Shown here in pieces: positions 60,800-64,000 of a DNA stretch of 64,000 nucleotides. Under the pieces are notes generated by a model. It was not told the DNA's origin and did not search any database. It saw only the letters and a list, made by a program, of their open reading frames with translations. Made by a program: the position numbers and the translations under genes. Numbering within the stretch: position 1 is the first letter of the stretch; each line of letters opens with the position of its first letter. Origin of the DNA: Bradyrhizobium sp. NAS80.1 (GTDB taxonomy: Bacteria; Pseudomonadota; Alphaproteobacteria; Rhizobiales; Xanthobacteraceae); NCBI RefSeq assembly GCF_001908205.1, contig NZ_LGHL01000017.1:1-64000 (forward strand), given 5' to 3'.

Positions 60800-60836
60800 A
60801 AAACCCGCAGCGGATTGCTCCGCAGCGGGTGTTACG
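60800..60836 (-). terminator. Terminator for leftward transcription
   Basis: The stem CCCGCAGCGGA / TCCGCAGCGGG (one mismatched pair) at about 60807-60832 with a four-base loop is flanked on its left by AAAAAA, which gives a U-tract when read leftwards. It therefore ends transcription from the right, where only a gene remnant lies (60851-61018). Confidence 0.75.
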
Positions 60837-60850
60837 AACTTTCGATGATG

Positions 60851-61018
60851 TCATTCTGCCAGTGTTTTGCCCGACGTGTCAAAATTGAGCGAGGTGTAGG
60901 CCTGGCTGACGGGCACGGTGAGCTTGATCGGCCCGCTCGACAGGTCGTAGCGGCAGATCGGGGGCAGATCCGGGAGCCGTCGATCGTTGCGAACTGCCGG
61001 GACTATACGCCTAGCCCC
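60851..61018 (-). pseudogene. 3' end of a decayed gene
   Basis: Read leftwards, an open frame of 55 codons without a suitable start ends at TGA 60851-60853, about 15 bases before a matching terminator. The end of the product looks like a genuine protein C-terminus (ICRYDLSSGPIKLTVPVSQA, then YTSLNF and TSGKTLAE). The composition fits an exported or membrane-associated protein; a relation to DUF1254-type proteins is a guess. A TAG upstream in frame and the end of the next gene limit it on the right. It looks like the remainder of a gene cut off by a rearrangement. Confidence 0.55.
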
Positions 61019-61349
61019 CTAGTATTCGACGGACGCAGAGGACTCTGATTTCGTTGGTCCGACGTAGTTGCTCAGCGCTCGGGGTAGCAACGGAGCCGAG
61101 AGTCTCGTTATCAAAATTCGCTTCTATCTCCGAGGCCATGCAGTTGCAGATCTGCAAGCAGGCGTCCGTCGAAAAACCACCTTGCTGAGTGCAACCGCTT
61201 CGGCACGCTGAGAGAAATTGCGGTCGCCAATCTGCAGTCGCGGCGATTGTTATAATATTGATTGCGGCTATCGTCAGAACCAAGAGAAACGCGGGCATCA
61301 CTTTGCTTCCCTTTTCTGTTTTTGCTGAGGTGCCGCTATTCGACGCCAC
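61011..61349 (-). CDS. Small membrane-anchored cysteine protein
   Basis: This 112-residue protein has a GTG start at 61349 with a good GAGAGG site; an ATG at 61298 is an alternative. One hydrophobic segment (FLLVLTIAAINIITIAATA) is followed by an outside part with CRSGCTQQGGFSTDACLQIC and then NC, giving the spacing C-x3-C-x11-C-x3-C-x-C, likely disulfide bonded. The C-terminal part is helical with another Cys. I recognise no named family. Its neighbour at 61374 encodes a two-helix membrane protein on the same strand. Confidence 0.6.
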   Translation of the reverse strand: MASNSGTSAKTEKGSKVMPAFLLVLTIAAINIITIAATADWRPQFLSACRSGCTQQGGFSTDACLQICNCMASEIEANFDNETLGSVATPSAEQLRRTNEIRVLCVRRILGG

Positions 61350-61373
61350 CTTTTTGCCTCTCGCAATATCTGG

Positions 61374-61634
61374 CTACTTGCGTGGTCTTACCCTCAAGCG
61401 GGACCACAAATGTCCGATCAGCGATAGGACTATGGCGGCCACAATGATCGGGAGCCAAATCGACGTGGTTATGATGAACAGGGAAATGATGATCGCACGT
61501 CCAAAGACCGATTCGGTGACCGGATTCCTAAGACCAGCGAAATAGGCATAGATAACAAAGATGGTGGCTGGCACCATCCACGCGCCGACAAGCACCAGTA
61601 ACAGGTCAACAAGTTGGCTGGCATAATGGTGCAT
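61374..61634 (-). CDS. Small two-helix membrane protein
   Basis: This 86-residue protein has two long hydrophobic helices (about residues 8-33, VDLLLVLVGAWMVPATIFVI, and 44-73, AIIISLFIITTSIWLPIIVA) and a basic C-terminal end (RLRVRPRK). No family is recognised. It lies 24 bases upstream of the small cysteine protein in the direction of transcription and may be expressed with it. The hydrophobic profile and the ATG start support a real gene, but the evidence is limited. Confidence 0.6.
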   Translation of the reverse strand: MHHYASQLVDLLLVLVGAWMVPATIFVIYAYFAGLRNPVTESVFGRAIIISLFIITTSIWLPIIVAAIVLSLIGHLWSRLRVRPRK

Positions 61635-61816
61635 GAGCGCACCTCCTGACAGCGTCGGCGCGAATAGCTGTCACCGCTGCGAGAGCTGCGGTGATCGTCG
61701 AGGAGAATTTGTCTTTGGTCGCGTTCGCGGGAATTTGCACGCGCGGCGCCACTGTCCCGGCCGGCGCTCAAACTTAAGCGAAGCCGCAGCCTTCGATTCA
61801 CATGAGCTAGGAACTC

Positions 61817-62605
61817 TCAACGCGCACTCGTTGAGATGGCCCGGGCAAGGGCTCGTCCAATGCAGTCATAACCATCGGCGGTGTTGTGCAATCCGTCCCA
61901 CGTTACAAGCGCGCTTTGCGCAACTCCGGCACTGATCGAGTTTCGCATCAGCGCAAAACGAGAGAATAGCCCGACTCGTTCCTGCTTCGCGACATCCGCG
62001 ATGATACCCTCCATCGTTGGGTAGCTAGCGGAAGCGAGCACTTGCGGCGCATATTGCAGATCCATCAGCACGACATCGGCAGAGCCTGCCTTGAGTGCCC
62101 TTATCCCTTCAAGAACGCTCGTCTTGAGGCCTTGGTCTGGCCGGCCACCCCAGGCGACGTCATTGGTGCCCAGTTGCCAGATAACGAGATCAGGAGCGTG
62201 GGCGAAAACATCACGCTCGAAGCGTGCGATGTTGTTCGGAATCGTGTCGCCGACTCGACCGCTGTTGATAACGTTGATCTTGGCGTTCGATCTAAGCCTC
62301 GAGAGCTCTCGACGCATCACCTCCGGATAGGTGGCTGCGGACCTAAGCTGCCAGAGTCCCACTGTCGACGATGATCCGATCGCGACAATCTTTAGCGGCT
62401 CACCAGCTCTCAAGCGCGCCGCCGTGCGGGGCAATTGTGCGCCCAGCGAGATATCCAAATTTGCCGCAAGGCACCTCTCTCCAGACGATATCTCGTCCTG
62501 CGCCTGAGAGGGCGCCGTGCTGGACAATCCGATAATCATGCCGGCACCGATCGACGCTATTGCTCGAGCGGTTCGGGTTGCGCATGGCGAAATAAATCGA
62601 CACAT
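61817..62605 (-). CDS. Exported SGNH/GDSL hydrolase
   Basis: This 262-residue protein (ATG at 62605, preceded by GGGGGA) has an export signal (IASIGAGMIIGLSSTAPSQA) and an SGNH hydrolase domain. The blocks are visible: block I IVAIGSSSTVG with nucleophile Ser79, block II with the Gly in INSGRVGDTI, block III QLGTNDVAWG with the Asn, and block V WDGLHNTADGYD with catalytic Asp and His. Block I has GSSS in place of GDS. It should be a periplasmic esterase, possibly acting on acylated glycans. The substrate is unknown. Confidence 0.9.
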   Translation of the reverse strand: MCRFISPCATRTARAIASIGAGMIIGLSSTAPSQAQDEISSGERCLAANLDISLGAQLPRTAARLRAGEPLKIVAIGSSSTVGLWQLRSAATYPEVMRRELSRLRSNAKINVINSGRVGDTIPNNIARFERDVFAHAPDLVIWQLGTNDVAWGGRPDQGLKTSVLEGIRALKAGSADVVLMDLQYAPQVLASASYPTMEGIIADVAKQERVGLFSRFALMRNSISAGVAQSALVTWDGLHNTADGYDCIGRALARAISTSAR

Positions 62606-62732
62606 GTTCCCCCATAACTGGCCGATTCTCTCTTGACAACCCTTGGCAGCAAACGTTTCGTTTGATTGCAGGTCGAATGACGCGCGGGCAGCGAGTAACA
62701 TGATGAGCTCGCGGATATTCGTGGGTAAGGCT

Positions 62733-63965
62733 ATGTCCGGAAAACCTGTGACGAAGCGGCTAGTATTCCACATCGGCGGCTATGATCCAATCACGTCGCA
62801 GGTCAGCGCGCAACGACGCTTCGTGCGCGAGATTGCCAGGTTCCAGCGTACCTGGTCAGTGAAAGCGGCCGTTGACGGTTCGCACGATACCGCCGACCAG
62901 ATACGGTGGAACGTGACGACGACCGGCCCCGATTGGCTGGTCGAAACCGATTATCGTCTGGTCCAATGGCACGACGTAATTGAGGGCTACGGGCGTCGAA
63001 GCATTGGCTCCCGCATTTTCGTCGGTGTTCTTGCGTTTCTGGATTTCGTTTTGACCGGCACTCTTTGGCGTTACTTGCTGACCAACTGGCGCTACGCGTT
63101 TTTCTTTCTCTATCCGTGGGTCACGTTCGGACTGCTCATTGCGGCCGCCTTCTTGATTGGCGTGTTTGCATTCAAAATCACCGGATCAATTCCCATTGCT
63201 GCCGGTGGTGGTCTCTTCGGGGTCGCAGCCGTTTTGGCGGGCCCGTGGCGCTGGCTGCACCTGGGCAACTTGTTCGATGATTGGATTTTTTCTCGCGAGT
63301 ATATTGAACGCGGCAATTCGGAAATCGAGCAGAGGCTGGACAGGTTGGCCGCCGAGCTTGTGGCTGCGGCGAGCAGCTCTGCCGCAGACGAAATTCTGGT
63401 CATAGGGCACAGTCTTGGCGCCGTACTTGCGATTGATCTACTTGATCGCGCCCTGAAGCTGGAACCTGCGCTCGGTCAGAACAAAATTCCCGTCACATTC
63501 TTGAGCGTTGGATCATCCATACTCAAGATTGGCCTGCACCCGAAGGCAATACGCTTTCGCATGACGGTGGAGCGCGTCGCCAAATCGCGCGCGATCTTCT
63601 GGGGCGATTATCAGGCCCTCATCGACCCGTTGAACTTTTACAAAAGCCGGCCAATGGCCGAAATGGGCTTGTCGACAGAAAACGAGGCGACCGTCAGGGT
63701 CGTTAGGCTTAGTCGAATGCTTGACGACGACATATATCGACGCATCCGCTTCAATTTCTTCCGCGTGCACTGCCAGTTCGTCAGTGGAAATGACAGGAGA
63801 ACATCGTACGACTACTTTATGCTGACATGCGGACCTGTTTCAGCCAAAGCCCAGACGCTTGCCCCCGATGGCGCCGTGTCGATGATCGCTGACGATGGAG
63901 GACTTATTGCGAGCGCGCCGCTGTCGGAAAGTGAACTGCCTGGCAGTCCAGTCGTGGCAGCCTAA
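62733..63965 (+). CDS. Alpha/beta hydrolase interrupted by membrane helices
   Basis: This 410-residue protein (ATG at 62733, product MSGKPVTKRLVFHIGGYDP) begins with a first strand and oxyanion-like loop (RLVFHIGGYDPI). Three hydrophobic segments follow (about 95-112, 121-148 and 152-171). The rest is the alpha/beta hydrolase core with the lipase-type nucleophile elbow ILVIGHSLGAVLA (Ser227) and VTFLSVGSSILKI. The catalytic Asp and His cannot be assigned with certainty. The membrane insertion between the first strand and the nucleophile is unusual. A membrane-bound lipase or esterase is likely. In-frame starts up to 30 codons earlier exist. Confidence 0.75.
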   Translation: MSGKPVTKRLVFHIGGYDPITSQVSAQRRFVREIARFQRTWSVKAAVDGSHDTADQIRWNVTTTGPDWLVETDYRLVQWHDVIEGYGRRSIGSRIFVGVLAFLDFVLTGTLWRYLLTNWRYAFFFLYPWVTFGLLIAAAFLIGVFAFKITGSIPIAAGGGLFGVAAVLAGPWRWLHLGNLFDDWIFSREYIERGNSEIEQRLDRLAAELVAAASSSAADEILVIGHSLGAVLAIDLLDRALKLEPALGQNKIPVTFLSVGSSILKIGLHPKAIRFRMTVERVAKSRAIFWGDYQALIDPLNFYKSRPMAEMGLSTENEATVRVVRLSRMLDDDIYRRIRFNFFRVHCQFVSGNDRRTSYDYFMLTCGPVSAKAQTLAPDGAVSMIADDGGLIASAPLSESELPGSPVVAA

Positions 63966-63967
63966 TT

Positions 63968-63999
63968 AAAATGACGCCCACCATTTCAAAAGTCATTTT
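63968..63999. repeat. Inverted repeat at the window edge
   Basis: AAAATGAC (63968-63975) and GTCATTTT (63992-63999) form a perfect 8-bp stem around a 16-base loop just after the hydrolase stop. The arms end at the window edge, so it may be part of a larger element or a weak terminator. Confidence 0.45.
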
Positions 64000-64000
64000 C

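Noticed and set aside
1..64000. tRNA, rRNA or prophage genes
   Set aside because: I found no T-loop plus acceptor-stem arrangement, no rRNA stretches and no phage structural or integrase genes.

Overview
The window looks like chromosomal DNA of a Bradyrhizobium-type alphaproteobacterium. The GC content is high, which produces long antisense open frames. The gene set is typical of the Bradyrhizobium/Rhodopseudomonas group: paired DUF2336 proteins, a TIGR03808/TIGR03809 pair, a MucR regulator, tripartite tricarboxylate transport, a two-subunit methylmalonyl-CoA mutase, an EcfG-type promoter and a full CtrA box. The assignment is inferred from protein families and motifs, without any database search. 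I found no rRNA, tRNA, CRISPR array, insertion sequence or prophage.

Left part (1-13.7 kb): a DUF2336 protein and an internally deleted GGDEF remnant come first. An ECF sigma factor, its membrane anti-sigma factor and an exported subtilase follow as one unit; the periplasmic end of the anti-sigma factor resembles the protease prodomain. Next are the convergent TIGR03809/TIGR03808 genes, pyroglutamyl peptidase overlapping meaB, tctC-tctB-tctA, and an exported DUF3298 protein.

Middle part (13.7-41 kb): an orphan MNT nucleotidyltransferase, mutA-GFA-mutB, folP-folB-folK, two small helical proteins, a HerA-like ATPase, a GT87 enzyme, an M20 peptidase, a class II aldolase family protein, a GT39 enzyme, a DUF308-like protein behind an EcfG-type promoter, mucR, sufE, a DUF5330 protein, a membrane sensor kinase with a peptidoglycan-binding partner, a DUF1491 protein, oleate hydratase, a PhyH-type dioxygenase, a second DUF2336 gene behind a CtrA box, and a lipoprotein. 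MeaB is the chaperone of the mutase, so these genes form a propionyl/methylmalonyl-CoA module split by the transporter. Three kinds of palindromic intergenic repeat are present, one as two nearly identical 99-bp copies 30 kb apart.

Right part (41-64 kb): the most unusual locus is a four-gene run at 41.0-45.9 kb. It encodes an exported 1139-residue TPR-CHAT protease-like protein, a small secreted protein, and two proteins with identically spaced N-terminal zinc ribbons, one of which is a membrane protein. An orphan DctP-type binding protein follows. A metal and metalloid resistance island runs from 47.3 to 60.8 kb: a Cys/Met/His-rich exported protein, a FixH-like protein, cusB-cusA, a truncated DUF411 fragment, then on the other strand DUF3240, czcA and czcB, and finally arsR, a flavoprotein with a cysteine-rich tail, and an MFS exporter. 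The arsR gene and the flavoprotein gene are each preceded by a similar TTCTAGAA-centred element. The end of the window is less typical and appears less GC-rich: a gene remnant with its terminator, two small membrane-associated proteins, an SGNH hydrolase and a membrane-embedded alpha/beta hydrolase.
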